Source: JANRIZ01 sp033764445 (GTDB lineage Bacteria > Verrucomicrobiota > Verrucomicrobiia > JAWXBN01). From it: 7,040 bases of DNA. Numbering within the stretch: position 1 is the stretch's first letter; every line of letters starts with the position of its first letter. Positions 6,708 through 7,040 of the stretch are shown one piece after another. The stretch is from the NCBI GenBank assembly GCA_033764445.1, contig JANRIZ010000120.1, positions 1 to 7,040 on the forward strand, given 5' to 3'. Under the pieces are notes generated by a model. The model was not told where the DNA came from, ran no database searches, and was given only the letters and a program-made list of their open reading frames with translations. Both the position numbers and the translations under genes were made by a program.

Positions 6708-6896
6708 CATTTTGGCCGCCCCGATCAATCCGGGGTAAACTTCAAGGCGCAAAACACACAAAAGGGGATTCTTTCAAAACTGCCCGGGGAGCGCACGCGC
6801 CCCCGCGTGCATCAGGAGGCGTCCCCGCCTCCGCTCTGCGAGGCCCAACGGATCGCCTCATTTTGGCCACAAAAATGCTCAAAACACACAAAAGGG
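6708..6896 (+). repeat. Short satellite repeats flanking the hairpin elements
   Basis: Two short motifs occur twice, in the same order, ahead of each hairpin element. CATTTTGGCC is at 6708-6717 and 6859-6868. CAAAACACACAAAAGGG (17 bp) is at 6750-6766 and 6880-6896. Their spacing to the hairpin element differs between the copies: 12 versus 3 bases separate the 17-mer from the core. The duplicated unit is therefore longer than the hairpin core and has gained or lost bases in between. Confidence 0.75.
6779..6835 (+). repeat. REP-like double-hairpin element, copy 1
   Basis: This 57-bp GC-rich element begins ACTGCCCGGGGAGCG. It contains hairpin A, GCACGCG-CCCC-CGCGTGC, at 6792-6809. Hairpin B, GGAGGCG-TCCC-CGCCTCC, follows at 6814-6831, after the linker ATCA. 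Each hairpin has a 7-bp stem and a 4-base loop. GGAGCG at 6788-6793 can pair with CGCTCT at 6832-6837 (one G-T wobble), nearly closing both hairpins into a three-armed fold; the outer and hairpin A arms compete for two bases. It matches copy 2 at 56 of 57 positions, the one change lying in the loop of hairpin B. Confidence 0.85.
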
Positions 6897-6899
6897 TGG

Positions 6900-6956
6900 A
6901 CTGCCCGGGGAGCGCACGCGCCCCCGCGTGCATCAGGAGGCGCCCCCGCCTCCGCT
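6900..6956 (+). repeat. REP-like double-hairpin element, copy 2
   Basis: This is the second copy of the 57-bp element, 121 bp downstream of copy 1 and in the same orientation. It differs only by C in place of T in the loop of hairpin B (position 6943). The outer pairing is perfect here: GGAGCG (6909-6914) with CGCTCC (6953-6958). The single change leaves both stems intact, which fits a structure-based element. An uncharacterised REP/BIME-type repeat is the simplest reading; no transposase is encoded nearby. Confidence 0.85.
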
Positions 6957-7040
6957 CCATGTCCGAACGGCAAACCAAAGATGAAGCGGCGCATTTGAAA
7001 AACGTCATCGTTTTTAGTAATATTTCCCCTCCACATCACT

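Larger units (their letters stand above)
6644..7040. other. Gene-free 3' region with extragenic repeats
   Basis: This 397-base stretch after the permease holds no ORF that looks coding. The open frames present are short and run straight through the palindromic repeats. I see no strong intrinsic terminator right after the permease stop. The region contains two GC-rich hairpin elements with shared satellite motifs. Near its end is a small AT-rich inverted repeat: AAAAACG (6998-7004), loop TCAT, CGTTTTT (7009-7015). That repeat could be a weak terminator or part of a promoter for a gene beyond the window, and I do not commit to either. Confidence 0.7.

Noticed and set aside
6779..6956. Possible CRISPR array
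   Set aside because: There are only two copies, the repeat is 57 bp with complex internal hairpins, and the intervening segment shares motifs with the upstream flank. No cas genes are present.
6998..7015. Inverted repeat AAAAACG-TCAT-CGTTTTT as an intrinsic terminator
   Set aside because: The stem is mostly A-T pairs with only two G-C pairs. The T run is part of the stem and no separate T tract follows, and it lies over 350 bases past the permease stop.
6696..7039. Short open frames on both strands in the 3' region
   Set aside because: They read through both copies of the palindromic element, so their translations repeat the same RGGACAPRA-like string. That is a by-product of the repeat and not evidence of a protein.

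Overview
The window is a compact two-membrane nutrient-uptake locus from a Gram-negative (diderm) bacterium. The evidence is a TonB-dependent outer-membrane receptor, a TonB/ExbB/ExbD energising complex and a lipoprotein-type periplasmic binding protein. Coding DNA is GC-rich, intergenic DNA is AT-rich, and several starts lack a Shine-Dalgarno motif. I suspect Verrucomicrobiota or a relative, but this is an impression from style and not something the sequence proves.

Layout. On the minus strand, read from about 3977 down to 11, four genes lie in one direction: an outer-membrane receptor (1758-3977), then exbB (1080-1700), exbD (676-1083) and tonB (11-679). The last three are joined by 4-base ATGA overlaps. 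On the plus strand, read from 4159 to 6643, an ABC importer of the PhnD-PhnC-PhnE type follows: a binding lipoprotein (4159-5064), an ATPase (5080-5805) and a permease (5792-6643). The two operons diverge from a 181-bp AT-rich region. It carries two 15-bp palindromes with the same TGAGAC...TCTC arms, which look like Fur-class boxes. One sits just upstream of each gene set.

Taken together, the genes could move one substrate across both membranes: receptor plus TonB/ExbBD through the outer membrane, then PhnDCE-like proteins through the inner membrane. The ABC proteins are clearly of the phosphonate/phosphite transporter family. However, no C-P lyase, phosphonatase or phosphite dehydrogenase gene is present here, some expected phosphonate-contact residues in the binding protein look replaced, and the shared operators look metal-responsive. 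My leading inference is import of a metal chelate or other metal-regulated ligand rather than ordinary phosphonate uptake; this is unproven.

The last 397 bases (6644-7040) hold no convincing gene. They contain two nearly identical 57-bp copies of a GC-rich element. Each has two 7-bp-stem hairpins and an outer pairing that would close them into a three-armed fold, like a REP/BIME-type extragenic palindrome.
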